Positions 1 through 8,954 are shown, counted from the first letter of the stretch. The stretch is DNA of 23,033 nucleotides from Bordetella parapertussis (GCA_945911685.1 CAMEAW010000037.1:1-23033); one strand, 5' to 3'. Made by a program: numbers and translations. Notes: a model not told the origin generated them from the letters alone.

Positions 1-235
1 CTACCTGTACTCCTTCTTTGTTACTCGCTCGTTTGATTGCCTCGTCAAGACTTATCCAGTTAGCTGCATCGTTGTAACCGGCAGGGTGTTTACCGTTCGG
101 TGCAATCGGTGATTTATACGGAGATACTGCTTCGCCATGCCGTTTATCAAACGACATCCAATTAAGCCACGTATTACACCCATGCAATACCTCTGGTATC
201 GCGTCTCTAATATTGTTTACAGTTAGTGAATCCAT
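1..235 (-). CDS. Partial phage/plasmid-type primase, N-terminus only
   Basis: This is an open frame of 78 complete codons that runs off the left edge of the window, so only the N-terminus is visible. The ATG at 235 has a good ribosome binding site (AGGA about 9 nt upstream). The protein has a tryptophan-rich start (CNTWLNWMSFDK), then SPIAPNGKHP and NDAANWISLDEAIKRA. That layout, a W-x-x-W segment, then a P-N-G-K turn, then W-x-S-x-x-E-A, resembles the N-terminal region of phage and plasmid primase/polymerase-helicase proteins (typical pattern: VPYxPNG, then W-S-x-F-x-E-A). The catalytic part is outside the window, so the assignment rests on the N-terminal pattern alone. It is co-directional with the upstream 214-residue ORF and the integrase, which suits a replication gene of an integrated element. 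Confidence 0.5.
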   Translation of the reverse strand, partial: MDSLTVNNIRDAIPEVLHGCNTWLNWMSFDKRHGEAVSPYKSPIAPNGKHPAGYNDAANWISLDEAIKRASNKEGVQV

Positions 236-263
236 TACAGTCGTTCCTGTGTTTTGTTGTAGC

Positions 264-291
264 AAGCCGCCGTGTAGGGCGGCTTATTTTT
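264..291 (+). terminator. Terminator-like hairpin with T-tract on the plus strand
   Basis: AAGCCGCC at 264-271 and GGCGGCTT at 278-285 form a perfect 8-bp stem around the loop GTGTAG, followed by ATTTTT. The T-tract favours termination of plus-strand transcription, yet the flanking genes are on the minus strand. On the minus strand the same hairpin lies between the 214-residue ORF and the primase start, without a clear U-tract. It may block antisense or incoming transcription. Confidence 0.55.
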
Positions 292-299
292 GGCATTGC

Positions 300-944
300 T
301 TAGCAAAGTTCTATGCCACTCGTATCGTTCCATTCGGGTGCAACCGCAGCGGCCTTAGATAATTTCTTTGCTATCTTTTGTAGTCGCAATCGATCCAAAT
401 AGTCAGCTATCAAAAACGAACGTGTGGCAGGTTGAGCACCTGCCCTTGGGTTCCAGACCCCGCAGTACGGGGATAGCCTCGTTGGCAACTCAGTTGCGAC
501 TAATCCAGCCTCATAAAGCTTGTTCAAGTCGCGAGGGGTTAGCGAGTCGCGGTAAGGCTCTACCAGTAAATATGAGATGCCATCATCGTCACACCAATAC
601 GAAGTGTGATCACAAGCCAAAATCGTGTTTAAGTTAGCCTGCAGTTTTTTCTGCTGGGGCGATGCTTGATATTTGGTTGGTAGTAGGTTTGAGCCTTGGC
701 AAAACAATATTGTTCGGCGGTCTCTGCAAAGCCACTCTTCATTCGTTTGCTTTGTAGTGGAGTCGGTGATTGATTGAGGATTTGGTAAATCGCTAGTGTG
801 TATTTGAAAGTACGGATAGTGCAAAAGCACTTCACTGTTGAGGTGTGTGGATATCGAAAGCACTGGCATCACAGCACTTCCGTTTGTGTCTAGATACGAT
901 TGCCCATAGATGCGTCGAGTTGGTGTTACGTTATGACAATGCAT
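300..944 (-). CDS. Unrecognised 214-residue protein of the integrated element
   Basis: I do not recognise this protein. The start at 944 is supported by AGGAG about 9 nt upstream of the ATG. The product is about 24 kDa and probably soluble: no signal peptide or membrane segment is evident. It has several cysteines and histidines (MHCHNV at the start, WLCRD, LFCQG, LACDH, YWCDDD, PYCGV) scattered rather than in a clear zinc-finger spacing. The C-terminal third is basic and probably helical (DYLDRLRLQKIAKKLSKAAAV). It lies between the integrase and the primase-like gene on the same strand, so it is probably accessory cargo or a replication or regulatory gene of the element. A palindrome covers its Shine-Dalgarno sequence. 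Confidence 0.6.
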   Translation of the reverse strand: MHCHNVTPTRRIYGQSYLDTNGSAVMPVLSISTHLNSEVLLHYPYFQIHTSDLPNPQSITDSTTKQTNEEWLCRDRRTILFCQGSNLLPTKYQASPQQKKLQANLNTILACDHTSYWCDDDGISYLLVEPYRDSLTPRDLNKLYEAGLVATELPTRLSPYCGVWNPRAGAQPATRSFLIADYLDRLRLQKIAKKLSKAAAVAPEWNDTSGIELC

Positions 945-950
945 TGTGCA

Positions 951-963
951 CTCCTAATAGGAG
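951..963 (-). promoter_or_regulatory. Perfect palindrome over the Shine-Dalgarno of the 214-residue ORF
   Basis: CTCCTAATAGGAG is a perfect 13-base palindrome. In the minus-strand RNA it reads CUCCU-AUU-AGGAG, so the AGGAG that serves the ATG at 944 can pair with an anti-Shine-Dalgarno directly upstream. The CUCCU half overlaps the 3' arm of the larger inverted repeat 961-972/1007-1018, so the two structures would exclude each other. Confidence 0.45.
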
Positions 964-1018
964 CTTGCTGAGGCGCGTTTAAATCGGTGCGATGAAAGGC
1001 TGCATGCTCAGTAAGCTC
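961..1018. repeat. Inverted repeat upstream of the 214-residue ORF
   Basis: GAGCTTGCTGAG at 961-972 is the reverse complement of CTCAGTAAGCTC at 1007-1018 with one mismatch (11 of 12). The arms are separated by 34 bases. It could be an RNA stem in the leader of the 214-residue ORF, an operator dyad, or a binding site for element-encoded proteins. Confidence 0.5.
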
Positions 1019-1337
1019 AGACAAAAATAAGGCTTAACGCCACATGTATTTGTTAGGTCTGTATAGATGCAGCCATTTGTTTGACCGGCGGTGTTCCGGT
1101 TTTACTGCGCGGTGCGACAACGGATGAGACGCTGCACACGGTTTTAACTACGCTGCCCGTTCTTGGTGGTGGGCGATTCCATTCATTTGCGTGCTTTGAT
1201 CGCTTGTAAATCAAAGATACGTCTTTACTGATGCCCAACTATAACCGACGCATCAATGGTGAATGCACTGGGAGTCACAAGATGTTGTATTTTTGCAGCA
1301 TCGCCCCACTAGATATGGTTCAAGCTACGGCAAATAG

Positions 1338-2324
1338 TTACCCCAATTTTTGTGCCAGCACTGCGGGCACAGGGTGGTAATAGCGTTTCAACATAGCCAA
1401 ACTTTTATGCCCCGACACAGCAGACAATTCAATCAGATTTGGCAGCTTCTCAGCCATGCGCGTAATTGCCATGTGCCTCAAATCGTGAAAGTGAAAATCA
1501 ACTATCCCAGCTCGCGTTCTTGCAGTATCGAAACTGGCAGAAACCGTTGGCGGATTGATCGGAAACACTTTGCCGCTGATGTGGTGTGGCATTGCTCGCA
1601 GTATGTTAATCGCTGCAATCGATAGCGGCACTGTGCGTGGGTCACCATTTTTAGTTAAAGGTATGTGGGCAGTGTGGTTGTCGAAATTGACGTTTCCCCA
1701 AGTTAGGCCAAGCATCTCGCCACGGCGCATACCGCTTTCAAGTGCAAAGCTAACCAGCGATTGCATCCAGATGTTGCTGCTTTTAATCCGTGGTTTCAAT
1801 GCATCCAGTAGGCGCACGATTTCCGCTTCGCTCAGCAATCGGTTGCGGCCTTGAGGAGAGGGTGGTTTTTTGACTAACGGTATCGGGTTGGCAGCATTGA
1901 TACCCCATTCGCGTCGTGCATGATTGATGATGCTTGATAGATACGATAGTTCGCGAATAACCGTGCCGTTAGAAACGCACTTGATGCGTCTGTCCCGATA
2001 CTTTGCGACTTGGCTAGGTGTTAGCCCTGTGACGTTCAACGCTGCCAGTGGGTCTCGGCTGAGTGCATTTAAACGAAAGGTGTCTTCTTTCGCGCTGCGA
2101 CTAAGCGCGGTCACTTCAACTATGTAGCGTTCAATCAGCTCTTTTAGCGTCGTGCGTTCGGCTAGTGCAAGATTGGTATAAGCGCCTTTATCAATATCTG
2201 ATTCGACCTGTCTTGCCCAGCGTTCGCCGTCTTGCTTGGTTTGAAACGACTTCACTACAGCGGGTTGCCCTTTACGACGAACCCGCACCTGCCACTTGCC
2301 ATTTCTATTGCGAAAAGTTGCCAT
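1338..2324 (-). CDS. int: Tyrosine recombinase / phage-type integrase
   Basis: This is a site-specific recombinase that integrates and excises the element. From the ATG at 2324 it is 328 residues. The N-terminal part (FRNRNGKWQVRVRRKG) is the arm-binding-type start seen in many phage integrases, followed by a SAM-like core-binding region and the catalytic domain. Catalytic residues are visible: R in ESGMRRGEMLGL, K in LTKNGDPRT, H-x-x-R in HDLRHMAITR, H in SGHKSLAML, and the nucleophile Tyr in KRYYHP. The frame extends to an ATG at 2357, which would add 11 residues (MAQICPTEGRV); I prefer 2324 because family members usually begin near MATFRNRNG and a GAGGG lies upstream. The gene starts only 42-75 nt after the stop of host pntB, on the same strand and with no terminator between, so the element boundary should be at or in the 3' end of pntB. 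Confidence 0.9.
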   Translation of the reverse strand: MATFRNRNGKWQVRVRRKGQPAVVKSFQTKQDGERWARQVESDIDKGAYTNLALAERTTLKELIERYIVEVTALSRSAKEDTFRLNALSRDPLAALNVTGLTPSQVAKYRDRRIKCVSNGTVIRELSYLSSIINHARREWGINAANPIPLVKKPPSPQGRNRLLSEAEIVRLLDALKPRIKSSNIWMQSLVSFALESGMRRGEMLGLTWGNVNFDNHTAHIPLTKNGDPRTVPLSIAAINILRAMPHHISGKVFPINPPTVSASFDTARTRAGIVDFHFHDLRHMAITRMAEKLPNLIELSAVSGHKSLAMLKRYYHPVPAVLAQKLG

Positions 2325-2399
2325 GACTCTGCCCTCAGTGGGACAGATTTGGGCCATTCATATTCTTTTCAGCGCTAACGCATTGAAATCAAAGCAGTT

Positions 2400-3848
2400 C
2401 TACGAGTTTTCAACCGCCTTGACCATATCCTCAATCACCTTCTTCGCATCGCCGAACACCATCATGGTTTTATCCATGTAGAAGAGTTCGTTGTCTAGGC
2501 CGGCATAGCCAGAGGCCATTGAACGCTTATTCACGATAATCGTTTTGGCTTTGTAGGCTTCTAAGATTGGCATGCCTGCAATCGCTGACTTGGGATCATT
2601 TTTTGCAGCGGGGTTGACCACGTCGTTGGCACCCAACACAAGCACCACATCGGTTTGCGCAAATTCGCTGTTGATGTCTTCCATCTCAAACACTTGATCG
2701 TAAGGGACTTCAGCCTCGGCGAGCAACACGTTCATGTGACCAGGCATACGACCGGCAACGGGGTGGATCGCGTACTTCACGATGACACCGTGTTCGGTCA
2801 ATTTTTCAGCCAACTCTTTCAAGGCGTGCTGCGCGCGCGCAACTGCCAAGCCGTAGCCAGGCACGATCGTGACGGTTTCTGCGTTGGTCAGCAAAAAGGC
2901 CGCATCGTCAGAGCTACCCGAACGCACATTGCGCTGCTCTTGACTGCCTGCAGCTGCGCCGGCGTCAGCGGTGCCACCAAAGCCACCTAAGATCACGTTA
3001 AAGAACGAGCGGTTCATCGCCTTACACATGATGTAAGACAAGATTGCACCTGAAGAACCTACCAGCGAGCCCGCAATAATCAGCATCGGGTTGTTCAATG
3101 AAAAACCAATGCCGGCCGCAGCCCAACCCGAATAGCTGTTCAGCATCGACACCACCACTGGCATATCCGCGCCGCCAATTGGGATGATGATCAGCACGCC
3201 CAACACAAAGGCGATCACCGTCATGATGATGAACGGCGTCCAACTTTGAGTCGCCATAAACCACACGCCACACCCTAACATGACAAGCGCCAAGGCCAAG
3301 TTCAGCATGTGTTGCCCCGGAAACGACACCGGTGCACCTTGAAACAGTCTGAACTTATATTTGCCCGACAACTTGCCAAACGCAATCACCGAACCTGAAA
3401 ACGTGATTGCCCCGACGAAGGTGCCAATGAATAGCTCTATGAGGTTACCGACCGGGATCGGTTGGCCCTTGGTCGCCACGACCTTAAAGGCCTCTGGCTC
3501 TGCGACAATCGCGACGGCGATTGCAACGGCAGCTAAACCAATCATGCTGTGCATGAAGGCAACCAGTTCAGGCATTTTGGTCATCTCAACGCGTTGGGCC
3601 ATCAGGGTGCCAACCGTGCCGCCGACCAGTAAGCCTAACAAGACCCAGCCTAAGCCCGCAACGGTGCGCGCTTCGTTCACTGAACCCACGATTAGTGCTG
3701 CAGTCGTCAATACAGCAATCACCATGCCGATCATGCCAAAGGCGTTACCCAAGCGTGAAGTGGTGGGGTGAGACAGGCCTTTAAGTGCCTGGATAAAACA
3801 GACCGAGGCAACCAAATATAACAGTGTGACCACGTTGATTGAGATCAT
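2400..3848 (-). CDS. pntB: NAD(P) transhydrogenase, beta subunit
   Basis: This is the beta subunit of the proton-translocating transhydrogenase in the cytoplasmic membrane. It couples proton entry to hydride transfer from NADH to NADP+. It has 482 residues (E. coli PntB has 462). The N-terminal half holds many membrane helices, with the conserved His100 in MHSMIGLAAV and Asp228 in GGADMPVVVSML. The C-terminal NADP(H) domain shows GYGLAVARAQ (331-340), HPVAGRMPGHMNVLLAEA (362-379) and the 2'-phosphate contact KRSM (441-444). The start overlaps the pntAb stop by 4 nt (ATGA). The C-terminus, GDAKKVIEDMVKAVENS, runs a few residues past the usual end, and an integrase lies directly downstream. The last residues may therefore come from the element side of an attachment site. 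Confidence 0.97.
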   Translation of the reverse strand: MISINVVTLLYLVASVCFIQALKGLSHPTTSRLGNAFGMIGMVIAVLTTAALIVGSVNEARTVAGLGWVLLGLLVGGTVGTLMAQRVEMTKMPELVAFMHSMIGLAAVAIAVAIVAEPEAFKVVATKGQPIPVGNLIELFIGTFVGAITFSGSVIAFGKLSGKYKFRLFQGAPVSFPGQHMLNLALALVMLGCGVWFMATQSWTPFIIMTVIAFVLGVLIIIPIGGADMPVVVSMLNSYSGWAAAGIGFSLNNPMLIIAGSLVGSSGAILSYIMCKAMNRSFFNVILGGFGGTADAGAAAGSQEQRNVRSGSSDDAAFLLTNAETVTIVPGYGLAVARAQHALKELAEKLTEHGVIVKYAIHPVAGRMPGHMNVLLAEAEVPYDQVFEMEDINSEFAQTDVVLVLGANDVVNPAAKNDPKSAIAGMPILEAYKAKTIIVNKRSMASGYAGLDNELFYMDKTMMVFGDAKKVIEDMVKAVENS

Positions 3849-4180
3849 GCTTTGTCCCCAGTTGCGTGGGCATCATCGGCTTTGGCCTTCGGTGCTTTTT
3901 TCTTAAACATTTCAAGCATACGGCGTGTGACTAAAAAACCGCCAAACACGTTGACTGCAGCCAGTGCTACAGCAAACACGCCCATGCCGCGCGCTAAGCC
4001 GCCTTCGGTAAGCGCCGCCGCCAACATGGCGCCCACGATCACAATGGCTGAGATCGCGTTGGTCACGGCCATCAAGGGCGTGTGCAACGCGGGGGTGACG
4101 TTCCAGACCACGTGGTATCCCACGTAAATGGCCAGAACAAAAATAATCAGATTGATAAGGGTGGGGCTGATCGCTTCCAT
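3845..4180 (-). CDS. pntAb: NAD(P) transhydrogenase, alpha-2 (membrane) subunit
   Basis: This 111-residue subunit carries the membrane helices that in E. coli form the C-terminus of the single PntA chain. The split form (PntAa plus PntAb) is known from Rhodospirillum and many proteobacteria. Three or four hydrophobic helices are visible (LINLIIFVLAIYVGYHVVW; AISAIVIVGAMLAAALT; MGVFAVALAAVNVFGGFLV), followed by a short charged tail (MFKKKAPKAKADD). The start codon overlaps the pntAa stop (TAATG) and the stop overlaps the pntB start (ATGA), so the three subunits are translationally coupled. Confidence 0.95.
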   Translation of the reverse strand: MEAISPTLINLIIFVLAIYVGYHVVWNVTPALHTPLMAVTNAISAIVIVGAMLAAALTEGGLARGMGVFAVALAAVNVFGGFLVTRRMLEMFKKKAPKAKADDAHATGDKA

Positions 4181-5298
4181 TATTTCTTCCGTAAGTTTTG
4201 GCCGCCTTCGCAGACCAGACAGGCTTGAACAATATCGTCATCACGCGCAATGGCGAGCTTGCCTTCTTTATCGATAATGAGTTTTAAGAAGTCAAGCAAA
4301 TTGCGGGCATATAAGGCCGAGGCATCTGTAGCAACCATGCCAGGCAGGTTGGTCAGGCCAACTAAGGTGACACCGTTTTCTTGCACCACCAGGCCTTTTT
4401 GTGACAGGGGGCAGTTGCCGCCGCGTTCAACCGCCAAGTCAATAATGACCGAGCCGGGTTTCATGGCGCGCACGGTGTCGGCCGAGATCAGCGTTGGGGC
4501 AGGGCGGCCGGGGATCAGTGCGGTGGCAATGACCAGATCGGCTTGTTTGCAACGCTCTGACACCAACACGGCCTGGCGCGCCATCCAACTTGCCGGCATT
4601 GGGCGCGCATAGCCACCCACACCTTTGGCGATTTCTCGCTCTTCGTCGGTTTCAAACGGCACATCAATAAATTTTGCGCCGAGCGATTCAACTTGTTCTT
4701 TCGCAGCGGGGCGTACGTCAGAGGCCTCAACTACCGCACCTAAGCGCTTGGCCGTGGCAATCGCCTGCAAGCCGGCAACACCCGTACCCAGAATCACAAC
4801 GCGGGCGGCTTTAATCGTGCCGGCCGCCGTCATCATCATCGGAAACATACGGCCGTAATAGTGGGCGCCCAGCAGCACGGCCTTGTAGCCGGCCAGGTTG
4901 GCCTGCGATGACAGCACATCTAAGCTTTGCGCACGGGTGGTACGCGGTGCCGCCTCAAGGGCAAAGGCGGTTAGCCCAGCCTGCGCCATGGCATCAAGGC
5001 CTTCGGCGTCAAACGGATCAAGCATGCCCGCCAGTGCCGTGCCCGCCTTAATTTGCGTCAGTTCAGCGGTGCTTGGCGCACGCACTTTTAAAATCAGTTC
5101 GGCACCAAAGGCCTGTGCGGCGTCAGTGATCGAGGCACCGGCCTGTTCGTAAGCGTCGTTACCAAAATGCGCGGATAAACCGGCATCGCGCTCAACTAAC
5201 ACTTGATGACCAGCAGCAACGTATTTTTTAACCGTTTCTGGCGTGGCCGAAACTCGAGTCTCGCTGTCGCGGGTCTCGCGCGGGATTCCAATGCGCAT
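4180..5298 (-). CDS. pntAa: NAD(P) transhydrogenase, alpha-1 (NAD-binding) subunit
   Basis: This is the soluble NAD(H)-binding domain I of the proton-translocating transhydrogenase, related to alanine dehydrogenase. It has 372 residues. Visible motifs are the family start RIGIPRETRDSETRVSATP (residues 2-20), the Rossmann motif GTGVAG (171-176) with Asp194 in EASDVR about 20 residues later, and LTNLPG (315-320). The ATG at 5298 has GGAG about 8 nt upstream. It is the first gene of the pntAa-pntAb-pntB operon and is divergent from mnmA across 243 bases. It supplies NADPH for biosynthesis or dissipates excess reducing power, depending on the proton motive force. Confidence 0.96.
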   Translation of the reverse strand: MRIGIPRETRDSETRVSATPETVKKYVAAGHQVLVERDAGLSAHFGNDAYEQAGASITDAAQAFGAELILKVRAPSTAELTQIKAGTALAGMLDPFDAEGLDAMAQAGLTAFALEAAPRTTRAQSLDVLSSQANLAGYKAVLLGAHYYGRMFPMMMTAAGTIKAARVVILGTGVAGLQAIATAKRLGAVVEASDVRPAAKEQVESLGAKFIDVPFETDEEREIAKGVGGYARPMPASWMARQAVLVSERCKQADLVIATALIPGRPAPTLISADTVRAMKPGSVIIDLAVERGGNCPLSQKGLVVQENGVTLVGLTNLPGMVATDASALYARNLLDFLKLIIDKEGKLAIARDDDIVQACLVCEGGQNLRKK

Positions 5299-5541
5299 CG
5301 ACTTCTCCGAAGATAATCTCTATTAGTGCGGCAGTTTACCTGTTTTGACCCCTAGACTTGCTGTTTCCCTACTGAGAAGTTGCTTTGTGGTGTGAGATGG
5401 ATCAACTTCTTTGCCTGTAGGCTGAGAGGTCAGCCTGTAGTCAGGTTGTCGGGCATAAAGTAGGGATGATTCAGGTTGAGTGTGTCGGATGACTAGGCTG
5501 CTCAAAGATAGACTTTAGCGAAGCGACTACAATTTGAAGAT
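5299..5541. promoter_or_regulatory. Divergent intergenic region between pntAa and mnmA with two hairpins
   Basis: This region must hold promoters for both directions. Two perfect inverted repeats stand out: AGAAGTTG (5375-5382) with CAACTTCT (5403-5410), separated by 20 bases, and AGGCTGA (5419-5425) with TCAGCCT (5430-5436), with a 4-base loop. I could not identify a convincing -35/-10 pair for pntAa, and no small gene is supported. Confidence 0.45.
5528..5533 (+). promoter_or_regulatory. Possible -10 box of mnmA (would give a leaderless mRNA)
   Basis: TACAAT ends 8 bases before the mnmA ATG at 5542, and there is no Shine-Dalgarno between them. If it is the real -10, transcription would start at or next to the A of the ATG. 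No good -35 is present at the expected distance (around 5505-5510), which keeps confidence low. Confidence 0.25.
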
Positions 5542-6684
5542 ATGGATTCTTTAGTGTCTTCTCGCCCCGACGGGGGTAAAAAACGAGTGGTAGTCGGCAT
5601 GTCTGGCGGCGTCGACTCGTCTGTGACCGCCTGGTTGCTAAAAGAGCAAGGTTATGAGGTTATTGGCCTGTTCATGAAAAACTGGGAAGACGACGACGAT
5701 TCTGAGTACTGTTCAACCCGCCAAGACTGGCTTGATGCCGCAAGCGTGGCGGATGTGGTGGGTGTGGATATTGAGGCGGTGAATTTTGCAGCCGAGTACA
5801 AAGACCGCGTGTTTGCCGATTTTTTACGCGAGTATTCGGCGGGCCGCACCCCTAATCCTGACGTTTTATGTAACGCAGAGATCAAGTTCAAAGCCTTTTT
5901 AGATCATGCAATGAGCCTGGGCGCAGACCATATCGCCACGGGTCATTACGCACGGGTGCGTGCGGTGCAAGCTGCTGGGCAAGATCAACGCGGCACGCGT
6001 TACCAGTTATTAAAGGCGCTTGACCACACCAAAGACCAAAGTTATTTTTTGCATCGGTTAAATCAGGGGCAGTTAGCGCAGACTTTGTTTCCGCTAGGCG
6101 AGATCACCAAAGACGAAGTGCGACGCATCGCGCACAACATTGGCTTGCCTAACGCCGCAAAAAAAGACTCAACTGGGATCTGTTTTATCGGCGAACGCCC
6201 CTTTCGCGAATTTTTAAATCGCTATTTGCCCACCGACCCCGGGCCGATTATCACGCAATCAGGCGAACGTGTTGGTACGCATCACGGCCTGTCGTTTTAC
6301 ACCCTTGGCCAGCGTAAAGGTTTGGGGATCGGGGGCGTGAAAGGCCACCAGCAGGCCGATGGCACGGGGCCAGTTTGGTATGTGGCGCGCAAAGATATGG
6401 CAACCAATACGTTATATGTCGTAGAAGGGCACAATCACCCTTGGTTGCTTTCGCCGACATTGCAGGCGGGGCAGGTGAGTTGGGTAGATGAACAACCCCC
6501 AGCCCCTGGGGCGTATGCCGCAAAAACGCGGTACCGGCAGGCGGATGCAAGTTGCGTGCTTGCTAGGGTCTCTGATTCCGCCTTTGAACTGAGTTTTACC
6601 GAGCAGCAGTGGGCCGTAACGCCTGGTCAATCGGCGGTGTTGTATGACGGCGATATTTGCTTGGGTGGCGGGATTATTGTTTAA
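5542..6684 (+). CDS. mnmA: tRNA-specific 2-thiouridylase MnmA
   Basis: This cytoplasmic enzyme adds sulfur to C2 of the wobble uridine (U34) in tRNA-Lys, tRNA-Glu and tRNA-Gln, using ATP to adenylate the base and a persulfide from the IscS/Tus relay. The protein has 380 residues, close to the usual length. The PP-loop is SGGVDSS (residues 21-27). The two catalytic cysteines are Cys110 in DVLCNAE and Cys214 in [18 protein letters not shown] and KDQSYFL are also typical. The N-terminus has about 12 extra residues before [11 protein letters not shown], and no Shine-Dalgarno precedes the ATG at 5542; there is no better downstream ATG before the PP-loop. The stop overlaps the end of the convergent GST gene by 4 nt. 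Confidence 0.96.
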   Translation: MDSLVSSRPDGGKKRVVVGMSGGVDSSVTAWLLKEQGYEVIGLFMKNWEDDDDSEYCSTRQDWLDAASVADVVGVDIEAVNFAAEYKDRVFADFLREYSAGRTPNPDVLCNAEIKFKAFLDHAMSLGADHIATGHYARVRAVQAAGQDQRGTRYQLLKALDHTKDQSYFLHRLNQGQLAQTLFPLGEITKDEVRRIAHNIGLPNAAKKDSTGICFIGERPFREFLNRYLPTDPGPIITQSGERVGTHHGLSFYTLGQRKGLGIGGVKGHQQADGTGPVWYVARKDMATNTLYVVEGHNHPWLLSPTLQAGQVSWVDEQPPAPGAYAAKTRYRQADASCVLARVSDSAFELSFTEQQWAVTPGQSAVLYDGDICLGGGIIV

Positions 6685-7295
6685 GCCGCAGGCGGGACGG
6701 TATCAATAAAGCTATGCCGCGCTATCAGTTTTTTGTCTAAGCGCGCCAAATTCGGGTGCGTGCTGCGCCAATCGACGTGCGCAAAACGTAAATCCATATA
6801 GCCCAAGACGCAGCCGACAGCGATGTCAGCGAGCGTGTAGCTAATACCCATGCAAAAGTTTTGATCGCCTAAGCCGGTTTCCATGGCGCTGAGTGCCGCA
6901 TCAATTTTGCTGTATTGGCGCTCGATCCATTCGGGGCTTTGCCGCCCTGCAGGTCGTTGCAATTCTTTGACAATCGTGACGCAGGCGTCAAGTGCACCGT
7001 CGGCCAAGGCCTCCCAGCATTTGACGGCTGCGCGTTCGCGACCGCCTTTTGGGATCAGGCTACCGACGGGCGAAAGGGTATCAAGGTACTCAACAATGAC
7101 GCGTGAATCAAACAGGGCGCTGCCATCGTCGGTGACAAGGCAGGGTACTTTGCCCAGTGGGTTGTGTTCTTGGATGCGGGTATCGACGGCCCAAACGTTT
7201 GCGTCTTCTAATTGATAGTCGAGCTTTTTTTCAATCATGACAATACGCACTTTGCGTACGTAGGGGCTGGTAGGCGAAGAAAGCAGTTTCATCAT
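6681..7295 (-). CDS. Glutathione S-transferase family protein
   Basis: This cytosolic GST-fold protein of 204 residues is likely to conjugate or reduce substrates with glutathione; the natural substrate is unknown. The N-terminal thioredoxin-like domain starts [17 protein letters not shown], with Ser/Pro in the usual active-site turn, NPLGKVPCL (cis-Pro loop) and [12 protein letters not shown] (the glutathione gamma-glutamyl contact). The C-terminal helical domain contains [19 protein letters not shown], the conserved capping-box region. The frame extends to 7376, but the extra 27 residues do not look like the family. I chose the tandem ATG at 7295/7292 as start. It is convergent with mnmA and divergent from purB. 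Confidence 0.88.
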   Translation of the reverse strand: MMKLLSSPTSPYVRKVRIVMIEKKLDYQLEDANVWAVDTRIQEHNPLGKVPCLVTDDGSALFDSRVIVEYLDTLSPVGSLIPKGGRERAAVKCWEALADGALDACVTIVKELQRPAGRQSPEWIERQYSKIDAALSAMETGLGDQNFCMGISYTLADIAVGCVLGYMDLRFAHVDWRSTHPNLARLDKKLIARHSFIDTVPPAA

Positions 7296-7479
7296 GTGGG
7301 GCTTGCCGCAAGTGTTGAGTCTAAGGTATGCCGGCCAGTTCAAGCCTGAATAGATGCATCTGGAGCAAAACTGCAAAATCCGGCCAAAACTGCAGCCTCT
7401 GAGTGTAAAGCCTGTAAGGCTAATTAGCGTATAAACCGGGGTGATAAACTTATCTTTATCTATTTTGTCGTTTTTTTGA

Positions 7480-8871
<1,392 letters not shown>

Positions 8872-8901
8872 TTGTAAAAATACAAGTTCACCGAGCACAT
8901 T

Positions 8902-8954
8902 AAGCTTGACTGAACGCATCCAACTGTCACGAATGAATGAAGCTTAACTGAACG
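8902..8954 (+). repeat. Two direct repeats upstream of the cytochrome c' gene
   Basis: AAGCTTGACTGAACG (8902-8916) and AAGCTTAACTGAACG (8940-8954) match at 14 of 15 positions and lie 38 bases apart, in the leader between purB and the cytochrome c' gene. The first contains TTGACT, a fair -35, but no good -10 follows at 16-18 bases. They could be paired binding sites for a regulator. Confidence 0.5.

Larger units (their letters stand above)
945..1337. other. Non-coding stretch between the 214-residue ORF and the integrase
   Basis: No convincing gene is seen in these roughly 390 bases. A 61-codon minus-strand frame (1053-1238) would need a TTG start without a ribosome binding site and has no recognisable content. 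The stretch carries the inverted repeat 961-972/1007-1018 and the short dyad ACCGG (1084-1088)/CCGGT (1096-1100). It follows the integrase stop, so it may include recombination accessory sites or an unrecognised small control gene. Confidence 0.4.

Noticed and set aside
368..637. Plus-strand 89-codon frame opposite the 214-residue ORF
   Set aside because: It lies wholly antisense to a frame with a better start and shows no recognisable features.
1084..1103. ACCGG-CGGTGTT-CCGGT-TTT hairpin as an integrase terminator
   Set aside because: The T-run is on the plus strand, opposite to the integrase, and the stem is only 5 bp.
1053..1238. Minus-strand 61-codon frame downstream of the integrase, a possible excisionase
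   Set aside because: It needs a TTG start with no ribosome binding site and has no helix-turn-helix or other recognisable pattern.
2358..2399. A precise attachment core sequence
   Set aside because: Only one end of the element is in the window, so no repeat pair can be compared.
8872..8885. TTGTA-AAAA-TACAA hairpin as a purB terminator
   Set aside because: The stem is only 5 A/T-rich pairs and lacks a T-tract.
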